Assembly: GCA_948567375.1 (NCBI GenBank)
Contig: OX419758.1
Span: forward strand, 47,249,001 to 47,313,000
DNA: 64,000 nt
Reading direction: 5' to 3'
DNA from: Lunularia cruciata
Lineage: Eukaryota; Streptophyta; Marchantiopsida; Lunulariales; Lunulariaceae
Part shown: piece by piece, positions 47,181 through 60,900 of the stretch
Layout: every line of letters begins with the position of its first letter
How positions within the stretch are numbered: the stretch's first letter is position 1
Notes under the pieces: generated by a model
Seen by the model: the letters and a program-made list of their open reading frames with translations, nothing else
What the model was told of the DNA's origin: nothing
Database searches by the model: none
Program-made: the position numbers and the translations under genes

Positions 47181-50100
47181 TTCTACGAGAACTAGTAGAT
47201 GAAAGACTTTCTTTCTCCTTCCCACTTCCTAACCTGCTAGTCGTTGTTGCTCAGCTTTCACTCCTTGATGAAAGATCCCTGGAAACTATGCTGTAGAAAC
47301 CTCTGACCTGGAAACGAAAAACATGGACCTGTTAGAGCCAAACTTTGCTATCATATTAATATCATTAACCGCCATGCCAGCCCTATCAACGTGACGGATC
47401 GTACATGTCTAATCAATATACGTTAGTTGCATAATAGAACATGAAATCACATTCCTCCGCCTGACTATGCCGTCAAGTTCACGGGGGCATTAAGACCGCG
47501 ATGGAACCTGAGAATACTTATTATCTCCTGTAAGCAACTTCGATCTTACAGGGACTCAAGAGAACAGCGTGTGAGATATATTGATAACAACGAAGGGGAA
47601 ACCCAAGTCTTGTCTCAACCTTACGAGAGTGCATATGCAAAGAGTACCCTTGCCCTTGGCTCATTAGGAGATGTTAATTTATGAAGAACACGAAAGTTCG
47701 TGGAGAAGATATGATCTTTGTCGCGTGAAACGATTTTGTCTCAGCATGTATTCGAAGTCGTCAATTCACACCTCTCCTAACGAATTTCGTTATATGATGC
47801 TTAAAATTCGGTAACATAAGTGACTCGAGTAGCTTACGTCAAATACAGATGTAGGAAAATCAGCATCGCTAGTAGACGATTCTCAGAGGAGTAGTTCAAA
47901 GAACCACAATAACGGCTAATCTTCGAGGCCGAAAACGAAAGCTCACTCCAGATATGTAGACGCAACACATCGGTCAAGGTGAACAATCCTTATCTCGGCG
48001 CGACCCGAGTAGAATTCCAAATCTATATAATCATCCGACTCAAGCACTACGCGCTTCGGCCGTTCAGAAACAAGTGTTAGCCCAGCACCAGCAAGCACTA
48101 CAAGAAACAAAATCAAGATTGAGAGCGCTTCTGAAACTTCTAGTACATAAAGCAAACCAAAGAAGTAAAGGATGCACACAACATATACCGCAGTAAAATG
48201 GTGCTTGTGGTTCTGAAAGAGAGAGTGTCACGTCTGGGATAAATATCACAAACCAGATAGAAAGCACTAGCAGTCGACGATAATAGTCTGCTGCATATCC
48301 TGGACTCCGATCAAAGACGCTCCATATACGGTGATAGAGAGAACGCGCTATGTCAAGCAGTGAAACTCATTTTAATACAACTGTCCACTCTAATGTTCAT
48401 CGTTCCTATCTTCTCCGGATTAGAGATACAGATCAATAACTCAGCAAATGCTATCGTATGAGATCCTTCCCCGGATAGTTAAGCTCTGATGAAAAAGCTC
48501 GAGTGGTTTCCAAATTCGAGAACACCTCTAGTGAGGAAATGAATGGAACTGTAAGATTTTAAAGATTGGTAATCACACGCCGTAGAGTCCTTAAATGGAG
48601 CAACTGTCCGGCAGACTGTGACGAAATAGTTAAGGAGAGTGATTGCCTCAGCAGTAACTATATGACAGTTTCACCCTGCTGCTAGACTTTGATACCTACA
48701 GACGTGTAGGCTGCATGCTGAGCTACGACTCTCCTCAAATTTCCGTCGCAGAGTGATGAACTTACTTCATCCAGAGAGCAGAACTAGCATCAAGAGCAGA
48801 AAGGATTGATACAGCGACGCATCTAAGCAATCCACACCCTCATCATACTTCAAGGGCATGTTACATCACAAAGCTGGATTCTTTTCTTCATGTCATCAAG
48901 CACGAAGACTCTGCAGGGAAGTACAAATAGAACTTCTGTACATTTCCAATGTCGATCGGAAGCAAATTGATCATACCTTTGAGAAAATATCCCCGATCCG
49001 CGCTTGACGCCCAAATATTGGACAAAAACTTCCCCAAAGCGTCCGCTAAACTCCGATCCCGCTATATTCCGGACCAATTTCTACGCTCCAGCAATCCTTG
49101 GCACATCACAGCCCAGATTATACCAACGCTTATAAACGTGCGCACATTCAGGCGAATCACTTCAGGCTTCGTACGAAGCGAATCCGGCCTAGATCTAGAT
49201 TGGTTCCAGCGTGAGTCAGGTCAGTGTTCCTTCGCACCTTCGTACGTTCGTTGGTCCAGGCTGCGGACTCCGATAAGTCAATCAGTGGAGGACCTGGCCA
49301 CAATCCGACAGAACACCTGTGCTGCTGTGGATGCTGCAGATTTATCTGTATTACAATAATGTAGCATGCACCAAGCCGTCTGGCAGTACATGAACGGCAG
49401 GCTCCGGAACCAGCCTCCTCAACTCCCGAACTCTCTCTCCTGTTCCTCTTGCTGTGTGTTTTTAACTAATAACGACGTACGGTACACTATCCGGGGGGAC
49501 TACTACTCACTAAGTGTGTTACGGCAAAGTCTGTGATGTTTTAGATCGTTTTCTTTGCCAGCCTGCAAAACAGGCACTCTTAGTTACAAGAGGAAGTCAA
49601 TATCGGTCTCATACAAATTGTATATCTTAATGCATGCAAGTTTGGTTGATGGTGTGCCCTACAGTTTTTTGATGCCATTGTTTACAGCCTTTGCTTCATG
49701 CTTATTTCTTTCCAAGTATGACATGAGGAGCTAGAGATACTAGCAAGTAAACATTCACAAACCCAGAAGACAGGTTCGTCAACCTTATGTGCGTAGAAAC
49801 TTAACGATCGAAGGGTACGGTGACAGTAAGACGTCAAAGGTATCAAGTTAGGGACAGAGTTAGGAGCACTTTGAGTGACTGCTACGGTACCGGGTAATGG
49901 GGTTTATCTAAGAAGAAGAAGGGCGACTCGTATAGAAAACAAGAACGATGGGAAGACCCCCTCATAGATATATAAGAAAGATGGTGAGCTTGATAGAAAA
50001 GACAAGATAAAACAAGATATTGAACTTCATTGTGTGACATCCACGACTATTGGCTGGTCAATGTTCCGAAAGGTAAGGTGAAAATCAGTAGTTATCGGCT

Positions 50101-51499
50101 TCAGCGTTTGGTGAAGTTTGTAGGTCGTCCCGCCAGATTATGACAATTTGCGCCGTAACAGAAGAAACCTCTCGAAAAGATCCCGTAAGACAATTTTTGT
50201 AATGATCTGCGTGATTATCATTAGATCATAGCACAATACACCGATAGACACCACTGATTTGCACCTCAACACGCCCATCGTTTGGGTGAGATGGCTCACC
50301 ACCCAGTCAAGGAGTCACTGGTCGTCGCATACATCTACTGAATGTCGACATGACGCCAGACCTTTTGACGATCATATTGACAGCCTGCCACGATGAGCAT
50401 AAGAACGATTTGAAGTTCTGTTTATTCACCTAGGCCCACCTTGTAGATCTACTCGATCTTGAACAGTAAAGATTTATCTGCTCTAAACTTAAGATTCCAT
50501 AACCCTTGTTTGCACATGGGAAGAAATTCGAGAAAAGAATTTGTACTCACGAAATGGTAGCGACCTCACTCATTCAGTGTCGTTCAGAGCTTCAGTTCAC
50601 TGTGTAAACAAGACTGGAAGTACTGTAAATCCTCACCCGAGTATGTCGGAAGGTGGAAGCAGCAGGAAGCGTTTGGTGCCACCAGTCCATCCGTACGTGG
50701 TGATTTGTGCTCCACCTTCTGCGAACACGTGTTCGTCGCACAGAACAGTCTTGTAGATCGGTTTACTGTAGTGTTTCTCACTGGGGCCCCCTCCCCGTAA
50801 CTTCACACCAAATTTTAACTGCGGTAACTTCTCGGTCCCGAAGGTGGTTCCCGTGACACAAGTAGAACAACGAATTCCACACTTTGACCTAACTTGTCGC
50901 CGATCGAATCTTTATGGTTGACATCAACGACTGTAGTGTAGCGAGAATATTCCGCAACGATGAGGTGCAGAACGATTCTGTCGTCTGGAGAGATTGGTAT
51001 TGTGACTTGTAAAAACTTTTCTCTTCTTTTTAGTCCTGATATTCTAGCTCACAATATATACTATTAACTAACAGAAAATTAGGTCGAAGGAAAACAAGGA
51101 GTACAGTGGACATAAATATAAAGCTGTGAATCAAATTAAAAACATCAGTGTTTTTAATTTACATAATATCAATACATTTTAATTTACATTTGAATATTAA
51201 ATACATTCATTTAAGTTATTCAACGATAGTATGTGATGAGGGTGTTAGTTAAGTATAAAGTGAATTTTTAGATAATTGTCAAAATTGACTAGTCTACTTG
51301 CTTCTCGGACTCTCCAAAATTGTAAGTCCATTCTGTAATTAATTTATGCATTTAGTCACGTGTGTGCCCGTGTCAATTTTCACATGTGAATTTTCGATTA
51401 ATTCAATCACCTGTTCATGCAAAGCATGGGCACCCAACTGGTATGAAAAAAGTTAAGGAATTGTTGATATTAAATCATTTGTGACCGTCATGTAGCGTC
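47181..51499. other. G6PDH upstream region and spacer
   Basis: Probable promoter and leader of the minus-strand G6PDH gene. A leader intron is possible, because TTTCTACAG lies about 100 bp upstream of the start on the coding strand. Several short frames up to 136 codons occur, but none has a recognisable domain. An inverted partial copy of the 891-1265 repeat lies near 49,910-49,965. Confidence 0.45.
49910..49965 (-). repeat. Third, inverted partial copy of the dispersed repeat seen at 891-1265
   Basis: Read on the minus strand it contains GGGTCTTCCCATC, a TTCTTGTTTTCTATACG-like stretch and GTCGCC in the same order and spacing as the copies at the left edge of the window. Its opening palindrome is not clearly preserved. 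Confidence 0.5.
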
Positions 51500-51944
51500 A
51501 GATTCCGTTTCTGCCGTGATCGTCCAGATCAGATACTTCAATTATTAGTTATTATTATAGTTTTATATATTGTTATTATATATATTTAAAAATCCTCATT
51601 CTTAGGTTTTAAAGAATCTTAGAATTTTCATTAAACATTCAATTGAAATACTTAATCTAAAACTCTATTTCAAATTAAATGACTCAATGGCACAACATAA
51701 ACAAAATTAAATTACACAAATATTTGTGAAATCAATATCATTACATGCATGTACCCGTGTTGTAACTCATTGATGGTTGATGTTTAAATTTTAGCCTAAC
51801 ACTAGTAGGCTATATATATATATAGAGAGAGGATAGCCGGTTCCTAGAACAGTTCCTGTTCTCATATACCTCTTTACAACTCATGAAATGCAAATGATAG
51901 AGAAGCAATATGTATAAATATACCATACATATATGATTCACAAT

Positions 51945-52014
51945 GCTAGAGTATCGTTAAAACCCTAAAATAGAATGCAGCTAGAGTATCGTTGAAACCC
52001 TAAGGTAGAATGCA
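51945..52014. repeat. 35-bp tandem duplication
   Basis: Two units beginning GCTAGAGTATCGTT at 51,945 and 51,980, each with an AACCCTAA motif. The single telomere-like motif per unit is not a telomeric array. Confidence 0.85.
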
Positions 52015-52497
52015 GCGAAGGTAACTCGCTGTAAAGGTATAATTAATACAAATCGAGAATCACATATGGCCAATCGGACTAGTAGACAACATGAAATCGC
52101 GAGCATCTATGCAAACGACTGCGAGAAAAAGGAAATGGTATGTAAGAACCCGCCAGTAAACAATTAGTGAAAGATAACGATGAAGAACGTGGGTTGGAGT
52201 CGGGTAGGAACTTTGAAGATGCGAGAGATGGAACCATGAATCAGTCAAAGAGAGAAGGAAAATTACTAGAGAGTGAATTAGTTGGGGAATGGAGGAGTGA
52301 AACAATACAAGAATTATAAGATGTGTGAAATAAGAAACTGGTTTAAGCGTAACAGGGTAACTAGAGGGAAATGTAAGAGGACAGGATATAAAGTATATCA
52401 TAACAAGCGCTATGGACGCTGGAGTCCTTATACACTAAACAGCAAAGCTAACGGAAGCAGAACGCGGCCATATATATATGTATAGGACAGATAACCC

Positions 52498-52771
52498 GAT
52501 TTTAAAACAATGATGTACTTTACCGATATCATTTGCAATATATATTATTCAATATAAATGTTTAAGGTTACTTAAAATCCCTTAGTAAGTTAGATTAATC
52601 GTAGCAAAGTCGCCGTATTAACATATTGCAACATGATTTTAAAACAATGATGTACTTCACCGATATCATCTGCAATATATATTATTCAATATAAATGTTT
52701 AACGTTACTTAAATCCCTTAGTAAGTTAGATTAATCGAAGAAAAGTCGTCATATTAACATATTGCAACATA
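52498..52771. repeat. 137-bp tandem duplication, A/T-rich
   Basis: Units start GATTTTAAAACAATGATGTA at 52,498 and 52,635 and are over 90 percent alike by eye. Short pieces of the unit recur further right (about 52,955-52,990), so the array was once larger. Confidence 0.88.
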
Positions 52772-53112
52772 TTCTTAATCTACAGACAAATAATATCAAT
52801 ATACATCAATATAGACAATTACATCAATATTAAATGTAATTTGGCTTTTATTCATTTTTAGCTTATTCAAAGCTAGAGTTCGAAGCTAGCGTTCTCTTTT
52901 CAACTATAGCGTATTTTCTCATATCCTTTTTAAATCTATAGTAAATATGTAAATTTAATCGTACCAAAGCCATCGTTTTAATATAAATATATTCTTAATC
53001 TACAGGTAAATAATACACATCAATATTAAATTTAACTTGACCTTTATTTACATTTTAGCTTGCTCGAAACTGGAGTTCGAAGCTAGCGTTTATTTCTACA
53101 GCGTATTTTCTC
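52771..53112. repeat. 220-bp diverged tandem duplication, A/T-rich
   Basis: Units start ATTCTTAATCTACAG at 52,771 and 52,991 and share GAGTTCGAAGCTAGCGTT and GCGTATTTTCTC. They are more diverged than the neighbouring 137-bp pair. Confidence 0.8.
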
Positions 53113-54002
53113 CTCTTCATTTGGATCTATTGTATCTTGTTTATTTGCTTATATTATAGAACATTTAGTTCAGTTTTAGAAGTAGACATTGGGACATTCT
53201 CCAATAAAAGGTGCACAACTACTTGATGTGTGGTTGACACGAGCTGTAACGAGTGTAACGGCAACTATGACCACCAAGAGTAAGGAGGAGCAGCATGTAC
53301 CACGACTAGCCTCACATGACTTGTACCCGTAGTAAATAAAGAACTTTTAGGCATTTTCACCATCACCTTCATTGTTTGCTAAAAAAGTACGAATTGCTTG
53401 CAAGAGAGAGTGGATACAGGAGTATCTTTGATCATATTTTGAATGTAGAGTCTCAGGCACCCTCGAGTATTCCCAAGCTTTATTACTCACACGTACACAA
53501 CACTTTCTGCAACATCCATCCTTGTAGGACCGTTATTATATAGTTCTTCCTAAGACCTTCTAGAGTGAGTACTGACTCAACTTGGATAATTTACTTTGCT
53601 TTGGTTTTGGACAGTGCCCCTTTCGTAAGGGTCTTGTGCTCTTTTTCTTATTTTACACTTTTGGTGATTTGATTTTGGTGATTCCAGTTTTCCTTCGGGT
53701 ATACAATTCAGCTTGTTTTTGTTCTCTTCTTGATCGACTTAATCTAGACCTTTGGAGAAGAGACAATTCTTCAAATTGTCCCTTCTCCAAGGTCTAAATT
53801 CCAAACCCAGATTTGGACCTGATAGCAACATAATGTATCGGCTTCACTCCTTTACTCTTAATCGTATCCTTGCTTCTTGTCTTCCTCTTTCATCAAATTG
53901 CCGATTGTGTATGTACTTATCGCCTATCTTTTACTTTTTTGTTGTTTGTATATCTTTCAACCCTGACAAATATGAAGTTATCAAGTGTTTGTCAACTACT
54001 AT

Positions 54003-54374
54003 ATATTGCAACATAGAGAGATGAGGATTCTGACGGTCAATGAGACTCAGTTTGGTTTCGAGTCTTCATTCAAAAGAGATGAACTAACGTACCTTATCTC
54101 TATACTATGATCACTGCATTTAAAGGTATATTTTGAAATAGATATTCCATCAATTGAAGGTCAAGGAGGCTGAGTTTGGTTTCTAGTCTTCACTCAAAAG
54201 ACATGTATTGGCGTACCTAATATCTATATTTTGGTCACTCCTTTTAAAGGTATATTTTGAAATAGATATTCCATCAATTGAAGGTCAAGGAGGCTGAGTT
54301 TGGTTTCTAGTCTTCACTCAAAAGACATGTATTGGCGTACCTTATCTCTATATTTTGGTCACTCCTTTTAAAGG
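54003..54374. repeat. Three-unit 124-bp tandem repeat
   Basis: Units at about 54,127-54,250 and 54,251-54,374 are almost identical. A more diverged unit precedes them (about 54,003-54,126). Each contains TCAGTTTGGTTT- or TGAGTTTGGTTT-like sequence and ends in CTTTTAAAGG. The high identity of the last two suggests a recent duplication. Confidence 0.9.
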
Positions 54375-54928
54375 TATTTTTTGTTGTAGATATTCCATGG
54401 GAAGGTGGTAACCTGCATTGATGGTTTGATGTATGTCCAGATCCTTGTACAATATTAGTATTATCTGTATCATGTATGAACAAAAATCACATACCCGAAC
54501 CTGGACTATTACTATCCCTGAGTGGTCTGTTAGGTGTAGTCATACTCTTGGTGTCAACTTTTATTGTAAATATTGAACAATTATTCACAGGTCAAGTACG
54601 TATACCTGCTCCCTAGATGACCCAAAGCTGCAGGTCAAGTTCCGTAATAACATCACCTGTGGGTGATCACAGAACCTGTATCAACTGTGTTCAAAATCTA
54701 AACGGCTCCCCGTCAGGGTTTCCAAGCTCTACAACAAACAAAATTGGGAGCTTCCATCTACAGACGTAGAAATGTTACAGCGATACGGTAAAAAGACTAT
54801 GGAAGCCTCAGCACTTGGTCTAGTCTTACAAAGAATGATATGATACAATTTAATCAGAGCACGAGTTGGCAAGGAACCTAAAATCAAGCAGTTTCGCTGT
54901 ATGATGAGTTTCATCACTTTGTTTATAC

Positions 54929-57900
54929 TTAGAAGGGGGTTTTACAGAGAGGGCATGTTGACTGATGCGAGGTGGAGAACCACTTATAGAGGCAAGCTGA
55001 ATGGAACTTGTTTCTGCAGGTTTTGCACGCAAGCTTCGGAAGACTGTGATTCGAAGTGTGAATGATGCTGTAGCAGATAGGGCAAGGTTCCACCCCTTCA
55101 AATTCCCGATCTACGTTCCGCTTCCACATTTGAACCGCCTCCGAAACAGCCCCATTCTGCAACAAATTACTCCTTCAGTACATTGAATACTAGGGGACCT
55201 TTTACAGTCGTACGACACAGTCTGACCGGAACTGACTCTGACATTTAACAGTTACATAGTAAAAATATTCATAACTGACAAATACATTGAAAGGTAAGCG
55301 AAAGCCGTTCGAAGAACGGGGATCCAGAACCGACTTCATAGGGAACATGCATATGAAAGTAATGAAACGCAAGCATGAATGAACGCAAATTCAATCAAAG
55401 GTAACCTAAGCAAGGAATTACACAGCGGAAGATAAGCGAAATTGATAGAAAACAGGAACAAAAATTGATACATGTCATAAGTAGCATCTGCAGTGTAGTA
55501 TGCATCATGTACGAGAAAAAGCAGCCGTCTAGAACAGAAACAGAGGAAGAAGTGCAGAATGGCGCGACTTCGAGGGCTGTTGTACTAAAATATTGTAGGA
55601 CACACTCTGTAATGGAATACAGAACCCATTGTCCATGCGTGGGACACAGACAACAGACAGCTAACCAACCTGATTGCGCAGAAATGCAGCCATAGACAGT
55701 ATCCACTTGCGAAGTAGAGTCTCGTCGATACCCATTCGCCTAGTACACTCAACACCAACAGCTCGTAGTGGATAACAAGCAGGCATTTTGATGACTATGT
55801 CTATGCCCGCTTCTTCTTTCGTGTAGATAGCGGTCACTTCTCTCAGGCCACGGTTAGCACGGATAGAGAATTCTTCCTCATTCACAGCTGATGCCTGAAC
55901 CTGTAAACCGAAAATCAAGAATAAGCATATAGCATGGTTTGAGAAAGGCGTAAATGCGAATGAAGGGAATATCTTGTAAAGAGTGACCACAGCGGATCAA
56001 GCTTTCCATGTCAAATACTTCCGATTCGTTTCAAGCATTTAATATGTACAATCAAGACGGTAACCAATATACTCGTCAAGCTGGTACAGCCTCAAAGTAC
56101 CTGCGCAAACTCATCCGACAGAAGTTGAGGACTGCAATGGATAGTTGTGAATGCTTCAATAGCCGAGGCCATTGCCTTGTCACGCAAACCAGTAAACCAA
56201 ATCCGCACACAGGCAGGTAAGACTAGGAGCATCAAACCATACATTGCACCAGCCAAAACCACCAGCCCCTCCTTTTGAACGGGCCACAATCCTTCAACAG
56301 CAAACTCAACAGACCCACTTGCAGCCGCACGTATCGCAGCAGCTGCAGCAGTACTGGTCTTTTTTGCAGCTCCCAGGGCTTTTTTCCTTGACCCCGGACC
56401 CCCAACATTTGGGTCCAGAGGGATATGCTGAAATAAACAGTCCAGCAGCGTTGCAGATGTATCTGAGTCTTGAACGTATTGAACGAGTCTCTCTCGAGTA
56501 GATGATGACGCGGCCAGAAACGGTAATCGTGTCAAGAAGAGTGCCCAACCAAGCAAATAGCGAACCTTCAAGCAAGGGAAACGAATGTCGGTAAACAGCA
56601 CAGTAGATGGCAAGAGAACTTCAGCAATGCACACCGTTCTAGCTGCTGGAAGAATGAATGGTTTTGAAGCCAGAAAATCCAGGAAACAAAAAAAAACCAA
56701 AACCAAGAAGACGGTCTGAAATCTATGGTCTTGCCATCTACATATCGTACTATGTCAACGAGTTACCATCTGGACATATATAGGCAGAACTAGGGTGATA
56801 ATTGAGTCAAGAAAACGAGATGACAAATAACACGCACAGCAGATCACATGGACGTCTTCTACAATGATACCATGTAATCATGTAGTTTGGAGTACAGTTT
56901 GGACTACCCGCAGTGGCGATGTGAGTGGATGTGTCAAAATCAAGGACGGACTTGTTTCTAAAACACTGGTGAGCTCTGGTCTGATTTGAGCCACTGTTGC
57001 AGTTAGAGCTTCCTGGGAATCCTCCCCACCATCGTCCTCAACTTTGCTCTCTCCCTCACCAGGATTTACCAGACCGCAGGTGATGGCCATTTGTAGAACT
57101 TGACCCGTAGTCAGGAAGTTGTACGCAACCCACTGCAGTGACATTGTTGGTTGTGAAGAGAAAAGAAGAGCATAGAGCGCACTGATGGCCCCCGATCCCA
57201 CTCCCCATAAGTCCACAGATCTAATAGCTGCTTCCCGGGCCTGATTAGAGGCACTGAGTGCCACGTCTGCTACGTTGTCCCATAGTCGCCCTTGCAGCTT
57301 CCTCCAAGATGCAATCACATTTCTAGCTTCCTCTCCAGCACTTGAGCTCGCTGCAGCTGATTCTGCTAATCCTATTGCCAGTAGGAGTCTCAATATATCC
57401 TCCAATGCTCGCATTTCCAAACTTTTCCAGTTGGACGTGTGGAGATTTGAGATGGCGTCAGTTGAATCAGCCCCTTCCAGATGCTCTAAACCCCTCAGCA
57501 GGGAAAATATAGAGACAGCTGTGCTAGAAAGATTTACAGAAACTATATCCTTCTCCCGCATGATACTCTCCAACCCACGTACTATCGAGTCAGCTTGCGC
57601 TTCCGATCTAAAAATGTCGGGCGATTCCTTAACAGTTGCTACAACGTTCTCTGTAAATTCTTCTGCTTCCAGTACGGCTTCTTCCAGCCAAGTGCGCAAA
57701 CTGCTCAGAACAAAGTCCCACTCTTCAGTGCCAAAACTCAACCAGCAGTAGCCAATAGCTGCAGCCACAAGCTTCGCCAAAGTCACTTCGACAGCTTGAC
57801 GACTCTTCTTTCCAATAGGTGCTTGGTCTTGTGCAACGCGACGAACTGCTGCTAAACCTGCGATAGCAGCAATAGCCTCACGGGAATATTGCTTCTGGAG

Positions 57901-60900
57901 TAGAGAGAGCAGCAATGCTTTCTCTTCTGGAGAAACCTGCATAGAAAATGCTGATGCCATTGCCGCTACACCTCCAGCAGAGTTCAAGGGGAAGCACGCT
58001 ACTGCCACTCTTATCCACTTGACACCTGATAAAATGTTGATTCACAGACACTGAAATCAGTCAGCAGGAATTTGCAGTCTGGGAAAGATATCTCTAATAA
58101 GAATTCATTCTCGGCAGATTCGGATCTTACGATCTCCAACATAAATCGAAACAGTAAACCTACCAGAATTGTTTGAGTCTTGAACCACGAGAGGAGTCGC
58201 AGTCAGAGCTAGCAACAACCACTCGGAAACGGCATTTCTTAACAGTAATTGCCATTCCACTTCTGTTTCATCATCACTGCCTGCCTTTCTACGTAGAGTT
58301 GGCATCAAAAGTGACAGCACCGACGGCAGAATACGAATATCACAGATTGGTGAAACAAAGTACGGAGCATCTTGCTTTGTAACGAATTGGCGAAAGAGGT
58401 CTCTAGTATCAGCCTTGCTCCATCCATCTTCCATCTCCAGAAGTCTCTTCAGGAGTTTCAATAGTGCTCTCAAGAAAGGTTCCTGTATGATCATTTCGTC
58501 ATCTTCAAATGGCGAGAAAGGTGGCCTCTCAATTTCAGAGCGGGAGCTGCACGCTTGTGACGCACCAACGAACAAAGTCTCAATCGTGTTCCATAGAAGC
58601 GTATGATCATTGCTCATTCTTTTGGCCTTGGACAGTGAACATAAAAGGGGTAGGACGGAGAGCGTGGCATTTCCACCAGCCCATTCCCATGTGCAAAGGA
58701 GCTCCACAACCAGCCAAGTCCGGCACGACTCACTGCGTGTCTGAGAACTGGCTTCCGGACATGTTTCCTCATCCTCGTTATGTGGTATGTCCTGCACAGT
58801 CGGTCGCAAGAACACCTCACGAGGACCCAGGGTTTTACAGAGCAGATCCACAAAGCAAGCAAAGCGGTCATGCCTTAGCTTCTGCAAAAGAAAGAACAGG
58901 ATATGATTAGATCCTTCACACCAGCTTCAGCGAGATCGTCTTGAGTCTGAGACCACAAAGTTTTGATCAGATTCTGCGAGGAACATTGATGGTCTTCAAC
59001 GAGTTCCGGAGATCTCCATCTCAAAGATTTTACCATTTGCAACTTGGCGGGCCAATACTCTCAAAGGAGAACTATATACTCATGCTACTATATGTCATAA
59101 TCAAGATTAGCACACTATCTTGAATTAATTTCAGGATGATCTTCAGATGGCCGTTAAGGTTTTAGAAACAACCTGAGTCTCATGAGCTTCGCTTAACTTT
59201 TCCGGCGCCTTGCAAATAGGCAGTTTCATTCCCGTTTCTATCTGCAGAGATGGTACTTCCACCCACCGAGGCCAGCAATCGTCCGCAGCAAGCAGCAAAT
59301 CCAGTGCTTGAGATATCTCATCCAGACCCTCGCACGTGTAAACTACCACTTCCTGTGCCCAAGCTGCAACCTTGACTGACACTTGTTGTCGTGAGTCAAA
59401 GTTCTCATCAAGTACCGCCTTTCTGAGACATTGTATGAGAACCTGACGTATTCTGAACCTTGTTAGGGCACTAAAGCTCTTACAGAAAGAAGATGACAAT
59501 TTAAGTTCAACGACCATTATAGAATCCATCAGAACTTTCCAACATTCTTCGAGCTCATCAGAAGGATCAGCTTGAAGCGAATCAGAAGTACTATCGGCAT
59601 CCCTGCTTATGCTCAATTCAGCAGTTTCATTGACTAAAAGATCACATCCTTCAGGTCCTGCGTCCTCTTCACTATCCAGATCAGATTCATAATCCTCATC
59701 ATCCAAAAATGTATGGGCTAACTTAGGGCACGCCCAACGTACACAGAATAGGGCAGCTACTAACTTTCCACCAACTGTGGAATCTGTATCCAGAGACGGA
59801 AGACAGAGGAGACACTCGCTAACAATGTTGATTGCAGATGTGGCTAGTTCCAAAGTCTGGTTCGTGAGATCTTTATTTCCTGGGAGTTTCATCACATGAC
59901 TATCATGATCGTCGAAAAGTAATGAAGGTGCAGATTTCATCCAGATGGTATCCGATGCAGACAATACCGAGAGGATCCGCATCAGTAATATCTCAAAAAT
60001 CTGAATGGCAGCCGTATCTGAAACTATCGATGTAGGACTGCGCTTAAAACTCGTTCCCCCCAGAACACTCCTGCCAACCGAACCACTGTTTGTATGAGAA
60101 ACCTTTTAAAGATTGACGTGGTATAAAAACTAACAGCAAGGCGAACTTAAAAAAGACCATCATTTCAGTAACTAAAATACTGATGCATCGTGCAAAACTG
60201 AAGACAAAAAGTTGTGTCTGATACTTGCACTTACCTTGCTAGGCGGAAACAAGCGGGATTTGACAAATGAATGCTAGAGGCCACAAATAAAGTTGCACTG
60301 CCTATTCTAGAGGACTTCCACCACGCAGCAACATTATCATTCCCTTGGCCTGGTACTGTCTCCCTTCTTTGGGAGATGTCTCCAATCTCTCTGACTTTCT
60401 CCAACAAAGTTGCTAGAAATCCGACCTGCTCTAAGTCTACCCTATTTTCCACGTCATTCTGCCACCCAGTTAAGTGACCTACAACGAAATCCCACTCCTC
60501 CTGAAATCTGGGACTCTGTATGAACGCCAGAACTAGTTCAGCTTTTGAACCACTCAACTCGTCGTCGCCATCTAGGCACCAGGGGACTATATCATCTTTG
60601 AAATATTTGACCATTCGCTTATGATCCTCCGAGTCCGATTCACTTGTCACAGTTGTATGCTCAGCTGTAGATGCAGTAAGCTGGAAAAATGCTGTTGGGC
60701 CGTATACAGAAGTCAATTTAGCCAGGAGTCTGATAGACTCCGGATGGCCCTGCGCAACAAATGGGATGACACCTTTGGATAAGAATTCTCTTTCAGACGA
60801 CGGTATCTCATTTTGATGCGAGTGTCTTCTCAATCTTTTTAATGTGTACAGCGGCGAAGTCGCATGATGGCATGACCTGAGAACTGGGTTTGCCAGTAGC

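Larger units (their letters stand above)
51500..54928. other. A/T-rich spacer with tandem repeats, downstream of LTN1
   Basis: Very A/T-rich DNA between G6PDH and LTN1 that includes an AT-dinucleotide run near 51,811. It holds four separate tandem arrays (listed) but no coding region I can support. The part nearest 54,928 should contain the LTN1 3' UTR. Confidence 0.55.

Noticed and set aside
47181-47225. 15 extra N-terminal residues for G6PDH
   Set aside because: The frame upstream of 47,180 contains no ATG before a stop codon, so the extension would need a GTG start.
48949-49359. 136-codon plus-strand open frame upstream of G6PDH
   Set aside because: Composition is unremarkable, there is no recognisable domain and no exon partner was found. 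It is most likely chance in a locally GC-richer segment.
51945-52014. AACCCTAA motifs as an interstitial telomere
   Set aside because: Only one motif per 35-bp unit and two units in all; there is no uninterrupted telomeric run.
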